64,000 nt of DNA from Methylophilus sp. 14 (GCF_015354345.1 NZ_JADKYS010000001.1:806001-870000); one strand, 5' to 3'. Shown: positions 47,063 through 55,422, counted from the stretch's first letter. The notes: generated by a model from the sequence alone, not told the origin. Numbers and translations: made by a program.

Positions 47063-47146
47063 ATGATCACCCGCTTAAATCTGAACATTTTGTTATTCGG
47101 ATTTTTGCTTTTGTTCATCATCGGCATCGTGGATGCTTTTGTGTGA
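47063..47146 (+). CDS. 27-residue membrane microprotein
   Basis: A short ORF encoding 27 residues with one hydrophobic span (NILLFGFLLLFIIGIV) flanked by TRLNL and DAFV. Three things make it a likely gene: a good AAGGA ribosome binding site seven bases before the ATG, an intrinsic terminator 38 bases after the stop, and a position of its own between the divergent CHASE2 operon and the PEP-CTERM gene. Its role is unknown. It may partner a membrane complex. Confidence 0.55.
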   Translation: MITRLNLNILLFGFLLLFIIGIVDAFV

Positions 47147-47183
47147 TTGTGGCGTGTTTTTCAAGTTTAAAGTCTCTTTATAG

Positions 47184-47205
47184 CCCCGCCAGTGCGGGGT
47201 TTTTT
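47184..47205 (+). terminator. intrinsic terminator after the microprotein
   Basis: CCCCGC / GCGGGG (47184-47189 and 47194-47199, 4-base loop) followed by a six-base T-run. No other plus-strand gene ends nearby, so it supports a short transcript for the 27-residue ORF. Confidence 0.85.
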
Positions 47206-47256
47206 CTTTTCTAAGCCTCTCACTCTTTTATATTTTCGCTAGCGGCGTAGTCAGGC

Positions 47257-47296
47257 CCGTCATATAAGCTTCATGCCAGTGAAAACTTTCTGACAT
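47257..47296 (+). promoter_or_regulatory. Pho-box-like array upstream of the PEP-CTERM/phoA genes
   Basis: CCGTCAT ATAA GCTTCAT (47257-47274) fits the PhoB site layout of two 7-bp direct repeats split by an AT-rich 4-bp spacer. A further CTGACAT sits at 47290-47296, exactly 22 bp (two 11-bp steps) from the second unit. A possible -10, AAGAAT, lies 10 bp on at 47307-47312. It suggests induction at low phosphate. Matches are partial. Confidence 0.45.
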
Positions 47297-47393
47297 ACAG
47301 TTTTTCAAGAATGCTCATGGTGACACCGCGTCGAGACGGCGAGGTGGCAAACGATATGTATATTAATCATCGCATTCAGAGAGGATGTTCGGA

Positions 47394-48137
47394 ATGAAGC
47401 TAAAACCATGGTTGTTGGCTGGTTTGCTCGGCGCAGCAGCACTGTCTCAGGCGCAGGCAGCAGAGTTGATTCAAAACGGTGGGTTCGAGGTGCAGGGCGT
47501 AGATAGCTACGACATCTCTGGCTGGCAAGTAGGCGAGCAAGGCTTTTTAGGTGGCGTGTTGTCACAATCCGGTACAGTGTCAGAAGTGACTGGCAACACA
47601 ACGGTTGGCGCTTATCAAGGCAGCTACTATGGCTTGCTGGATAACTATGGCCTCGCAGCTAGCGTGTTGTACCAGTCATTTACCACCACGGCGGTGAGCC
47701 AGGCGACCTTGTCATTCCAGATGTTTGTGAATAACCAGAATGCGACGACAGAGATCGATGCCGCAGGCCTGGATTACAGCGTCGATGCGACTGACCATGC
47801 TAACCAGCACGTGCGTGTAGATGTGCTCAAGGCAGGTAGCGATCCACTCTCTACCAATAGCGCGGATATCCTGCAAACACTGTATGTCGGGGGCGCCAAT
47901 GGCAACCTGGCAGCGAACGATTACCTCAACTACCAGTTTGATCTTTCATCTAGCCTGGCGGCCGGTGGTAGCTATGTGTTGCGTTTTGCCACGGTGGCTA
48001 ACCAGAGTTCATTGCAGTTGGGCCTGGACAACGTGAGCTTGCAAACTGTGTCTGCTGTGCCAGAGGCGGATACCAATGCCTTGATGCTGACTGGCCTCGG
48101 TCTGATGGTAGCAGTGATGCGTCGTCGCTACTCATAA
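47394..48137 (+). CDS. PEP-CTERM sorting domain protein
   Basis: A 247-residue exported protein. A signal peptide (ending AQA-AELIQNGGFE) is followed by a beta-sandwich domain of the kind that begins with NGGFE...GWQV, and a C-terminal PEP-CTERM tail: VPEADTNALMLTGLGLMVAVMRRR. PEP-CTERM proteins are recognised and cut by an exosortase (XrtA/B type) and usually go to the surface or biofilm matrix. The sorting enzyme is not in this window. AGAGG sits nine bases before the ATG at 47394. phoA follows after 34 bases, so the two are probably cotranscribed. Confidence 0.88.
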   Translation: MKLKPWLLAGLLGAAALSQAQAAELIQNGGFEVQGVDSYDISGWQVGEQGFLGGVLSQSGTVSEVTGNTTVGAYQGSYYGLLDNYGLAASVLYQSFTTTAVSQATLSFQMFVNNQNATTEIDAAGLDYSVDATDHANQHVRVDVLKAGSDPLSTNSADILQTLYVGGANGNLAANDYLNYQFDLSSSLAAGGSYVLRFATVANQSSLQLGLDNVSLQTVSAVPEADTNALMLTGLGLMVAVMRRRYS

Positions 48138-48171
48138 ATTACAATATTAAAACCTGATAAAGGAAATGATC

Positions 48172-49710
48172 ATGCAATTGTTAAATGTAAAACGCACTGC
48201 CATGGTAGCGATGCTGCTGGGCTCACAACTGCTGTCTCATGCAGCGATGGCTGAAGATGCACAATTTTGGCTGAATGATGGTGCAGCTAGCCTGAATGAC
48301 AGCAAAAAACTGGTCCCAAACGCTAGAAAAGCCAAAAACGTGATTTTGTTTGTCGGTGACGGCATGGGTATCTCTACCGTGACTGGCGCACGCATTTTTG
48401 AAGGTCAACTCAAGGGCATCGACGGTGAGCGTCATAAACTGTCTTTTGAAGAGTTTCCTTATGTTGCGCTGTCTAAAACATATTCTACCAACCAGCAAAC
48501 GGCTGACTCTGCACCAACCATGACCGCTATGATCTCCGGCGTGAAAACCAATGACGGTATCATTTCCCTGAACCAGTCTGTCGCCCGCAATGAGCCTAGC
48601 CCAGCTGTATTAAACGCTAACAAAGTGACTACTTTGCTGGAGCAGGCTGAGCAAGCAGGTAAAGCCACCGGTGTGGTGTCTACTGCACGTATCACCCACG
48701 CGACACCAGCCGCGACTTATGCGCATATCTCTAACCGTGACTGGGAAGCTAACGCGAACCTGTCCGCCGCCGCTGCCAGCAATGGTGTGAAAGATATTGC
48801 TGCACAACTGATCGACAACTTTGGCACTGGCAAAATCGGTGACGGTGTGGATGTGGTGTTTGGTGGTGGCCGCAGCTACTTCCTGCCAAATAGCATTACC
48901 GATATCGAAGGCACCAAAGGCCGCCGTACTGATGGCCGTAACCTGACACAAGAATACGTGAGCAAGTTTGGTGGCGTGTATATCGAAAACCAGACGGCAT
49001 TCAATGCGCTGAACCCGGCAACGACTACCAAAGTATTGGGCCTGTTCAATCCATCACATATGGAATACGAGCAAGACCGTCCTAACGATATCGCTGGCGA
49101 ACCTTCACTGGCTGAGATGACCGGTAAGGCCGTGGATATCCTGAAGAAAAACCAGAACGGTTACTTCCTGATGGTAGAAGGCGGCCGTATCGACCACGCG
49201 TCTCACGCGGGTAACGCTTACCGTACGTTTAAAGATGCGGTGGCATTGTCTGATGCGGTACGTGAGGCGGTGTCTAAAGTGAACCTGAACGACACCCTGA
49301 TCATTGTGACGGCTGACCATAGCCACACCTTGACCATTGGCGGTTATCCAAAACGCGGCAACCCGATTTTGGGCAAAGTGGTTGAACCAGGCAAAACGAC
49401 GCCAACCTTGGCAGCAGATGGCAAGCCTTACACCACAGTGAGCTTTGCTAACGGCCCAGGCTACCATGTGAACTCCCCAGGCGATGCCGTGTACAACGAG
49501 TCTATCGCTGCTGGTCGTGTGGTGGATATGTCTGGTGTGGATACTGAAGATCCTGACTTCCACCAGGAAGCGTTGGTACCATTGAGCTCAGAAACCCATG
49601 CTGGTGAAGAGGTTGTGATTTACGCGATTGGCCCTAAAGCCTACCTGGTACACGGTGTGCAAGAGCAGAGCTATATCTACCAAGTGATGAAAGATGCGTT
49701 TGGCTTCTAA
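48172..49710 (+). CDS. phoA: secreted alkaline phosphatase
   Basis: A 512-residue PhoA-family alkaline phosphatase that releases phosphate from organic esters outside the cytoplasm. Signal peptide near the start (AAMA-EDAQ). The metal and catalytic sites are intact: VGDGMG (Asp63), nucleophile Ser113 in TADSAPTMTAM, EGGRIDHASHAG, TADHSHT and SETHAGEEV. The start codon is seven bases after AAAGGA. Upstream lies the PEP-CTERM gene and a Pho-box-like site; downstream is a hairpin and an exported protein of unknown role. Confidence 0.95.
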   Translation: MQLLNVKRTAMVAMLLGSQLLSHAAMAEDAQFWLNDGAASLNDSKKLVPNARKAKNVILFVGDGMGISTVTGARIFEGQLKGIDGERHKLSFEEFPYVALSKTYSTNQQTADSAPTMTAMISGVKTNDGIISLNQSVARNEPSPAVLNANKVTTLLEQAEQAGKATGVVSTARITHATPAATYAHISNRDWEANANLSAAAASNGVKDIAAQLIDNFGTGKIGDGVDVVFGGGRSYFLPNSITDIEGTKGRRTDGRNLTQEYVSKFGGVYIENQTAFNALNPATTTKVLGLFNPSHMEYEQDRPNDIAGEPSLAEMTGKAVDILKKNQNGYFLMVEGGRIDHASHAGNAYRTFKDAVALSDAVREAVSKVNLNDTLIIVTADHSHTLTIGGYPKRGNPILGKVVEPGKTTPTLAADGKPYTTVSFANGPGYHVNSPGDAVYNESIAAGRVVDMSGVDTEDPDFHQEALVPLSSETHAGEEVVIYAIGPKAYLVHGVQEQSYIYQVMKDAFGF

Positions 49711-49751
49711 ATTGCAGTATGCTTGTGAATATTGAGTATAGCAAGTAATGG

Positions 49752-49774
49752 CAGGGCAGCTTGAGGCTGCCCTG
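49752..49774 (+). terminator. hairpin between phoA and the next gene
   Basis: Perfect 9-bp stem CAGGGCAGC / GCTGCCCTG with a 5-base loop. The following bases are only moderately T-rich, so it may reduce rather than stop read-through, lowering expression of the downstream gene relative to phoA. Confidence 0.55.
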
Positions 49775-49799
49775 ATCCCTTTGGTTGGAATGGAAAAAC

Positions 49800-50543
49800 A
49801 TGATATTGAAAAAATCCGCTGGATGTCTGGCACTGTTATTCATGAGTGCTGTTGCCATGGCAGATGACCTAGTGAATGCGCGTTATGAAACGGTGCAATG
49901 CGCACAACCATGCAAAGCAGAAGAGGCCAAACATGTGCAGTGGTGGCTGATGCGTGACACCAATCAGGTCGAGATACGCAATCTGCATCAAAACGGTGAG
50001 CCTGCACATCACAGCAGCCTGTGGCTGAAAAAACCAGCCGGGCAAATGAATTATGTGTATTTGATGCACGACGAACGTCGCGCCATTGATTATGCCGATG
50101 TCGATTTGAAGCTGTTGTCCATCAAAACCGACGAACAGTTCTGGCAACTGAAATCACAATTGGTGACGGATAGCGAGCTGGCCAGTCTGCAAAAAGTGAC
50201 TGCAGAGACCAGCACGCAGTATGGTTATCCGGTAGAAAAATACGTGGGCACATTAGGCGATGGCATCCGCAGCGAAGTCTGGTGGATTCCCGCTTTAAAA
50301 TTACCTTTTAAAGTGGCGTATACCTACCCCCAGCACACGGTGAGTATTCAGTTGCAGGCACTGCAACCAGCCGCCAAAGGAGATCAGCCAGTAGAGATTG
50401 CGCCTGCCACGTCGTTGACGGCGCTGAGCAACTACCAGCACGTGGATTATGCTGACCTCGGCGATATGGAGCACAATCCTTCTGAAATGCAGTGGCTGGC
50501 CAAAGCGCACGGTGCGCCTGGCTTACAGGCGCACAGTCACTAA
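49800..50543 (+). CDS. exported protein of unknown function
   Basis: A 247-residue protein with a clear signal peptide (MILKKSAGCLALLFMSAVAMA-DDL). I do not recognise the mature domain. It starts with a short cysteine pair (CAQPC), is rich in tryptophan, histidine and glutamine, and has a central beta-rich stretch. The last residues are APGLQAHSH. The codons for that tail are the first of four tandem 33-bp repeats. It lies 90 bases after phoA on the same strand and may belong to the same phosphate-related unit. The ATG was chosen over an upstream TTG because it gives a normal signal sequence. Confidence 0.8.
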   Translation: MILKKSAGCLALLFMSAVAMADDLVNARYETVQCAQPCKAEEAKHVQWWLMRDTNQVEIRNLHQNGEPAHHSSLWLKKPAGQMNYVYLMHDERRAIDYADVDLKLLSIKTDEQFWQLKSQLVTDSELASLQKVTAETSTQYGYPVEKYVGTLGDGIRSEVWWIPALKLPFKVAYTYPQHTVSIQLQALQPAAKGDQPVEIAPATSLTALSNYQHVDYADLGDMEHNPSEMQWLAKAHGAPGLQAHSH

Positions 50544-50646
50544 GTTTCGCCTGGTTTGCAGGCGCACAGTCATTAAGTTTCGCCCGGCTTGCAGGCGCAC
50601 AGTCATTAAGTTTCGCCCGGCTTGCAGGCGCACAGTCACTAAATTA
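50515..50646 (+). repeat. four tandem 33-bp repeats, each with an in-frame stop codon
   Basis: Units at 50515-50547, 50548-50580, 50581-50613 and 50614-50646, about 90% alike. Each reads (V-S)-P-G-L-Q-A-H-S-H-stop in the frame of the upstream gene, so the repeat duplicates the gene's 3' end together with its stop codon. Each also contains CGCCTG/CAGGCG-type arms around a 5-base loop (one mismatch in units 3 and 4), giving a row of small hairpins. Confidence 0.95.
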
Positions 50647-50718
50647 CGCGCTTAATCTTTCACCCGCATCGACGCAGCGAATTTGTGCTACGTCGATGTG
50701 GCGTACACGGTCATCGGC

Positions 50719-50724
50719 TATAAT
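50719..50724 (+). promoter_or_regulatory. -10 element of rmuC, probable leaderless start
   Basis: Perfect TATAAT whose expected transcription start, about seven bases on, coincides with the A of the rmuC ATG (50731). No Shine-Dalgarno sequence is present and no good -35 is seen. Confidence 0.55.
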
Positions 50725-50730
50725 GCCGCC

Positions 50731-52086
50731 ATGACGCTTGAAATTATTCAGTTACTCCTGTTGCTGCTAGTGATCGCCATGCTGGTCTGGCAGTGGCGTA
50801 CGCAACAACACGCTGCACAGCAGGCCTTGTCGCAGTTACTTTCCCAACAGCTAGAAGAAAAACATCGTTTGATGATGAGCGAGATGCATCAATCGCTTAA
50901 TCAGCTAGCTGACAGATTACAAAGCCTGAATACTGATCAACAAGACCGCTTGCGTGCGCAGTTATCGCAAGAACTCACCGCGACCCGCGAAGCCATGCAG
51001 GCCTTGCAAGTAGCCCAGCGTGACCATTTAAGTCAAAGCAGCGAGCAACTCAGCCTGAGTTTGCGTAACGGTTTGTCCGAGCAGGGCATGTTGCAGCAAA
51101 ACCTGCTCAAAACCGCCTTGCAAACCACCACGCAAAGCCTGACGCAAAGCATAGAATCATTAACCAAGATTGTAGATACGCGCCTGGAAGAAATGAGCGG
51201 CAAAGTCTCTATTCGCCTGGAAGAAGGCTTTAAGAAGACCAATGAGACTTTTGTCAGCGTCATGGAGCGTCTGGCTACCATTGATGAAGCGCAAAAGAAA
51301 ATTGATGGCTTGAGCGTGAATGTGGTGAGCTTGCAAGAGCTGCTGGGTGATAAGCGCAGCCGTGGCGCGTATGGTGAAGTGCAGTTAGAGGGTTTGGTGC
51401 GTAATGTGTTGCCTGCCAACAGTTTTGCCATGCAGCATACGTTGAGCAATGGTGCGCGTGTGGATTGCGCCTTGTTTTTACCTGAGCCGACTGGCACCGT
51501 GGCAGTAGATAGTAAATTCCCGCTGGAAAATTATCACCGCATGATTGATAGCAGCCTGGGTGAGCTAGGTCAGGCGCAGGCGGCCAAACAATTTAAAGCG
51601 GATGTTAAAAAGCATATCGACGATATCAGCAATAAATATATTATTGCCAATGAGACCTCGGACGGTGCAGTGATGTTTATCCCGGCCGAAGCGGTGTTTG
51701 CCGAGATTCATGCCTACCACGGCGATGTGGTCGATTACGCCATGCAAAAACGCGTCTGGCTGGTGTCACCCACCACCTTGATGGCGGTGCTCAATACGGC
51801 GCGTGCGGTGCTCAAAGATGTGGAGATGCGCAAGCAGGTGCATATTATTAAAGATGAGTTGGGCAAACTGAGTAAAGATTTTGACCGCTTTGATACCCGT
51901 ATGAAGAAACTGGCCGATAATATCCGCCAGGCACATGAAAACGCACAGGATGTGCATATCAGCAGTCAGAAGATTTCGCGCCGCTTTGCACAGATTGAAA
52001 AGGTTGAACTGGCGCAGACGACAGGCCTGGATACACTGGAATTGCTGGATGAATTAGACGAGGCTGGAAAGAACACCCCAACATGA
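50731..52086 (+). CDS. rmuC: RmuC-family DNA recombination protein
   Basis: A 451-residue RmuC. An N-terminal membrane helix (LEIIQLLLLLLVIAMLVW) is followed by a long coiled coil rich in glutamine and leucine, then the RmuC nuclease-like domain: LLGDKRSRGAYGEVQLEGLVRNVLP, VAVDSKFPLENYHRM, VMFIPAEAVFAEIHAY. RmuC limits inversions between short repeats in E. coli. The ATG right after TATAATGCCGCC was chosen. Upstream in-frame codons lie in the promoter. It overlaps moaD by four bases. Confidence 0.93.
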   Translation: MTLEIIQLLLLLLVIAMLVWQWRTQQHAAQQALSQLLSQQLEEKHRLMMSEMHQSLNQLADRLQSLNTDQQDRLRAQLSQELTATREAMQALQVAQRDHLSQSSEQLSLSLRNGLSEQGMLQQNLLKTALQTTTQSLTQSIESLTKIVDTRLEEMSGKVSIRLEEGFKKTNETFVSVMERLATIDEAQKKIDGLSVNVVSLQELLGDKRSRGAYGEVQLEGLVRNVLPANSFAMQHTLSNGARVDCALFLPEPTGTVAVDSKFPLENYHRMIDSSLGELGQAQAAKQFKADVKKHIDDISNKYIIANETSDGAVMFIPAEAVFAEIHAYHGDVVDYAMQKRVWLVSPTTLMAVLNTARAVLKDVEMRKQVHIIKDELGKLSKDFDRFDTRMKKLADNIRQAHENAQDVHISSQKISRRFAQIEKVELAQTTGLDTLELLDELDEAGKNTPT

Positions 52087-52340
52087 ATATCACCATTTTA
52101 TATTTCGCACGTATCAAAGAGGTCGTCAATTACTCATCTGAAGATGTGTCGTTGCCAGACGGCGTAGAAACCATTGTTGCGCTCAAGTCCTGGCTATCGG
52201 GCCGCGGCGATACCTGGCAAAAATTGTTTAGTGGCGGCGGAGTGGTGCGCGCCGCCATCAACCATGAGCTGGTGGATGATATGGCCACGTTTGATGACGG
52301 CGATGAAGTGGCATTTTTTCCACCGGTGACCGGGGGCTAG
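52083..52340 (+). CDS. moaD: molybdopterin synthase small subunit (sulfur carrier)
   Basis: An 85-residue ubiquitin-fold MoaD that donates sulfur to precursor Z in molybdopterin synthesis. The C-terminal Gly-Gly (PPVTGG), needed for thiocarboxylation, is intact. The N-terminus starts ITILYFARIKEV, typical of the family. The start overlaps the rmuC stop (ATGA). moaE follows directly. Other moa genes are not in the window. Confidence 0.94.
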   Translation: MNITILYFARIKEVVNYSSEDVSLPDGVETIVALKSWLSGRGDTWQKLFSGGGVVRAAINHELVDDMATFDDGDEVAFFPPVTGG

Positions 52341-52341
52341 G

Positions 52342-52833
52342 TTGAGCGCACTCATTGACCTCAATGTGTCTGTGCAGGCTGACGATTTTGATGTTGGCCT
52401 GGAGTTGCAGCGGCTCAGGGCCGCGACGCCACAAGCTGGTGCGCTGGTGAATTTTGTCGGCTTGGTGCGCGAGCTGTCTGCGGCTGGCCAGTTAAGCGAA
52501 ATGGTCATTGAGCATTATCCTGGCATGACCGAAAAAGCCTTGCAGCAGATTGCCCTGCAAGCCGCACAGCGCTGGCCATTGCTAGGGGTGCGTATGATTC
52601 ATCGCGTTGGGAGGCTGCCCGCGCAGGCGCAGATTGTGCTGGTGGCTGCCACCAGTTTGCACCGGCAAGCGGCGTTTGAAGCCAGTGCCTTTATGATGGA
52701 TTATTTAAAAACCGAGGCGCCTTTCTGGAAAAAAGAAGTCGGTGATTTTGGCCAGCACTGGGTAGAAGCCCGTGCATCCGATGAACAAGCAAAACAACAG
52801 TGGCAAAAGAATAGTGGAAAGTCTCCTAAATGA
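52342..52833 (+). CDS. moaE: molybdopterin synthase catalytic subunit
   Basis: A 163-residue MoaE that, with thiocarboxylated MoaD, converts precursor Z to molybdopterin. Family blocks: GALVNFVGLVRE, EHYPGMTEKALQQIA, IHRVGRLPAQAQIVLVAA, HRQAAFEASAFMMDYLKTEAPFWKKE. The invariant lysines of the active site are in the last one. TTG start with GGGGG just upstream, one base after the moaD stop. A short charged tail makes it slightly longer than usual. It overlaps the next gene by four bases. Confidence 0.94.
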   Translation: MSALIDLNVSVQADDFDVGLELQRLRAATPQAGALVNFVGLVRELSAAGQLSEMVIEHYPGMTEKALQQIALQAAQRWPLLGVRMIHRVGRLPAQAQIVLVAATSLHRQAAFEASAFMMDYLKTEAPFWKKEVGDFGQHWVEARASDEQAKQQWQKNSGKSPK

Positions 52834-54995
52834 TGCAAGTACTCAGTCCTAATGAAATGACCGTTTCCTACAAACTGTCGCCCATGTCGTTTGAATCTAC
52901 CGAAGCGTTACTGGATGCGGCCGACTTGGGATTAACGGACTATGGCTGGAAATTACAGCCGGAAGCGCAGAAAACCCTGATGCTGGGGCTGTCCTTGCAG
53001 CAGGCCGGGAGTAATGTGCTGGTACTGGGTACACCAGGTTCTGGCCGGGCGGCGTTAACCATGGCGGCCATGAAGGCCGCTGCCGTCACGGGCATTGATA
53101 GTTCGCTGACAGATCTGGTAGCCCTGTATGACTTTAGCCAGCAGGCGTGCGTCAACTACATCAAATTGCCAGCAGGCCTGGGTGCGCAATTACGCACGGT
53201 GATGGACTCCTTTATCAAGGCCTTGGTCGCTGAAATGCAACAGTGGGTGGATGCTAGCGGGCAGGTGAATCTGCCGCAGGCTGAAACCTGGCTGGAAGAG
53301 CGCGTGGATAGCTTGCGCTCGCAGTTAAGCAGTGCCAAGTTGTCACCATTCTTTAATATCATTAAGCCGGAAGTACTGGCCTATTTGCAAGCCTGGCAGC
53401 AAGTGGGTGGCGAGGGCGAAAGCGGCTCTGACAGCATTATCAACGATGGCTTCTTGTCCCGCTTCCGCGTCAATTTACTGGTCGATCAGCGTGCCAATCT
53501 CACGGCTGGTGTGAAACAACCGGTGGTTGAAGAGAAAGACCCGGGGTTTGCGGCGTTGTTCGGCATGCTGGAAACAGCCGCTGGTGAGTCTGCGCAATGG
53601 CCGGAATTTTTACGCCTGCGTGCCGGTAGCCTGCATCAGGCCGATGGCGGCATGCTGTTGTTGCATCTGCGTGATTTAATGCAGGACGAAGGTAATGGCA
53701 GCGCATTGCTCGAAAAGCTGTATCGTTTTATGCGCAACTGCGAGGTGCAGATCGAGGATTGGGCCAACCACGCGCAGCAGGGCGCAGGCGGCAACCGCCA
53801 TGGCGCACTGCCAGTGCATGTGAAAATGGTCATGATTGCCAGCCGCGAAGATTATTACGATTGCCTGGAAGCGCAACCGGATTTCTTTGACTTCTTCCCG
53901 ATTAAAGTCGAATTTGAAGACCGTGTGCCAGCCACGCTGGAAAACTATGCCTGGGTGTCAGGCTATATTGCCCGCAAATGTCAGCAGCAAGTGTTGCCTC
54001 ATTTTAGCGGCGCAGCCGTCAATGTGATGTTGCAGTTTATGCATCGCGTCGAGGAGGACCAAGGCCGTATCAGTACGCGTTTTGCGCATCTGGACCAGTT
54101 AATGTACGAAAGTGTGGCGGTGGCAGCAGATGCACGCCTGGTAACCGATGTGCATGTGAAACAGGCGCTCTCGGCTCGTTTGCTACGTCAGCAGTTTTTT
54201 GAAACGCAGATTCGTGACTCCATTATCGATAACGAGTTGCTGATCCAAGTGCATGGCAATGTAGTGGGGCAGGTCAATGGTTTGACGCATATTGAGTTGG
54301 GCGATGCCAGTTTCGGCTCGCCCATCCGGATTACTGCGCGTTGTTATCCTGGCCGCAGTGGCGTCATTAATATTGACCGTGAAGTCAATATGAGCGGTCC
54401 TACACACGACAAGGGGATTTATATTCTGCAAAACTGGCTCAGTGCCAGTTTTTGGGCGCTGGCACCGCTGAGCCTGAATGCCTCGCTGGTATTTGAGCAG
54501 GAATATACCGGTGTGGAGGGTGACTCTGCCTCGTGTGCCGAGTTGTTCGCGCTGCTTTCTGCGTTGACTGGCCTACCAATCAAGCAAGGCATGGCAGTCA
54601 CCGGCGCGCTCAACCAGTTTGGCGAAGTGATGCCGATTGGCGGCATCAACGAGAAGATTGAAGGGTATTTCCGTGTCTGCGAAGCCTTGGGTTTGAATGG
54701 CGAGCAGGGCGTGATTATCCCCAAACGTAACCAGCGCCACCTGGTGCTGGATGAGAGTGTGGTGACGGCGGTGAGTAATGGCATGTTCAAGATTATTGCT
54801 ATCGACCACGTGTTGGAAGGGATTGCGCATTTAACTGAATGTGAGGCCGGCACGCAGGAAGCTGACGGCACGTATGCAGGGAATACCCTGATGGCGCGTG
54901 CGCAAGGCGCCTTGGCCAGTTACCGCCATACGCTGGAACGCAACCAGGCGCGCATGGCTTATATCCAGCAGCATCCAGATCAATTGGATCTCTAA
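52830..54995 (+). CDS. Lon-like (S16) protease with degenerate AAA motifs
   Basis: A 721-residue protein of the Lon-like group (AAA_32-type module plus C-terminal S16 peptidase, as in YcbZ/LonC-type proteins). The serine-lysine dyad is intact: Ser566 in EGDSAS and Lys609 in GGINEKIEG, 43 residues apart as in classical Lon. The nucleotide-binding part is unusual: the P-loop reads GTPGSGRAAL with Arg73 where lysine is expected, and the Walker B region GGMLLLHLRDLM has no aspartate pair. Its ATP use is therefore doubtful. It starts inside the moaE stop and is followed by hslR after one base. Confidence 0.85.
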   Translation: MMQVLSPNEMTVSYKLSPMSFESTEALLDAADLGLTDYGWKLQPEAQKTLMLGLSLQQAGSNVLVLGTPGSGRAALTMAAMKAAAVTGIDSSLTDLVALYDFSQQACVNYIKLPAGLGAQLRTVMDSFIKALVAEMQQWVDASGQVNLPQAETWLEERVDSLRSQLSSAKLSPFFNIIKPEVLAYLQAWQQVGGEGESGSDSIINDGFLSRFRVNLLVDQRANLTAGVKQPVVEEKDPGFAALFGMLETAAGESAQWPEFLRLRAGSLHQADGGMLLLHLRDLMQDEGNGSALLEKLYRFMRNCEVQIEDWANHAQQGAGGNRHGALPVHVKMVMIASREDYYDCLEAQPDFFDFFPIKVEFEDRVPATLENYAWVSGYIARKCQQQVLPHFSGAAVNVMLQFMHRVEEDQGRISTRFAHLDQLMYESVAVAADARLVTDVHVKQALSARLLRQQFFETQIRDSIIDNELLIQVHGNVVGQVNGLTHIELGDASFGSPIRITARCYPGRSGVINIDREVNMSGPTHDKGIYILQNWLSASFWALAPLSLNASLVFEQEYTGVEGDSASCAELFALLSALTGLPIKQGMAVTGALNQFGEVMPIGGINEKIEGYFRVCEALGLNGEQGVIIPKRNQRHLVLDESVVTAVSNGMFKIIAIDHVLEGIAHLTECEAGTQEADGTYAGNTLMARAQGALASYRHTLERNQARMAYIQQHPDQLDL

Positions 54996-54996
54996 T

Positions 54997-55422
54997 ATGC
55001 CACGCACGCATCATCGTAAGCAGGAAGCGCCCCCGGAAAAAGACGACGGTTGCCGCCTGGACAAATGGTTATGGGCTGCACGCTTTTTTAAAACACGCAG
55101 TTTGGCGGCAGAAGCGGTAGATGGCGGTAAAGTGCGTATCGATGGCGACCGTGCTAAAAACGCACGTGAAATGAAGCCGGGCATGCGTGTCAGCATCAAA
55201 AACAAGGATATGCAGATTGAGGTCGAAGTGCTGGCCTTAAGCAATGTGCGGCGCGGTGCGCCTGAGGCCGCGTTGCTCTACCGTGAAACGGATGAAAGCC
55301 AGCGTCTACGCCAGCAGGCACAAGAGACGGGTGCTGATCAGTATGCTGAGCGTGACCGTGGCCTCGGGCGACCCACCAAGCGGCAAATGCGCGAGATTCA
55401 GCGCTTTACCGGGCGGGGCTAG
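54997..55422 (+). CDS. hslR: heat shock protein 15 (S4-domain RNA-binding protein)
   Basis: A 141-residue Hsp15, which binds free 50S subunits carrying stalled peptidyl-tRNA. The S4 domain is at residues 20-75: CRLDKWLWAARFFKTRSLAAEAVDGGKVRIDG. The C-terminal basic region ends in GRPTKRQMREIQRFTGRG. The ATG one base after the preceding stop was chosen. The longer in-frame ORF reads into the Lon-like gene. Its company, a Lon-like protease, fits protein quality control. Confidence 0.92.
   Translation: MPRTHHRKQEAPPEKDDGCRLDKWLWAARFFKTRSLAAEAVDGGKVRIDGDRAKNAREMKPGMRVSIKNKDMQIEVEVLALSNVRRGAPEAALLYRETDESQRLRQQAQETGADQYAERDRGLGRPTKRQMREIQRFTGRG

Noticed and set aside
50515-50646. Regular repeats that could suggest a CRISPR array
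   Set aside because: The units are directly adjacent with no unique spacers, they duplicate a gene end, and no cas genes are present.
50492-50734. 80-codon ORF encoding repeated GAQSLSF units across the tandem repeats
   Set aside because: It has no ribosome binding site, starts inside another gene out of frame, and its repeats are simply the 33-bp units read in another frame.
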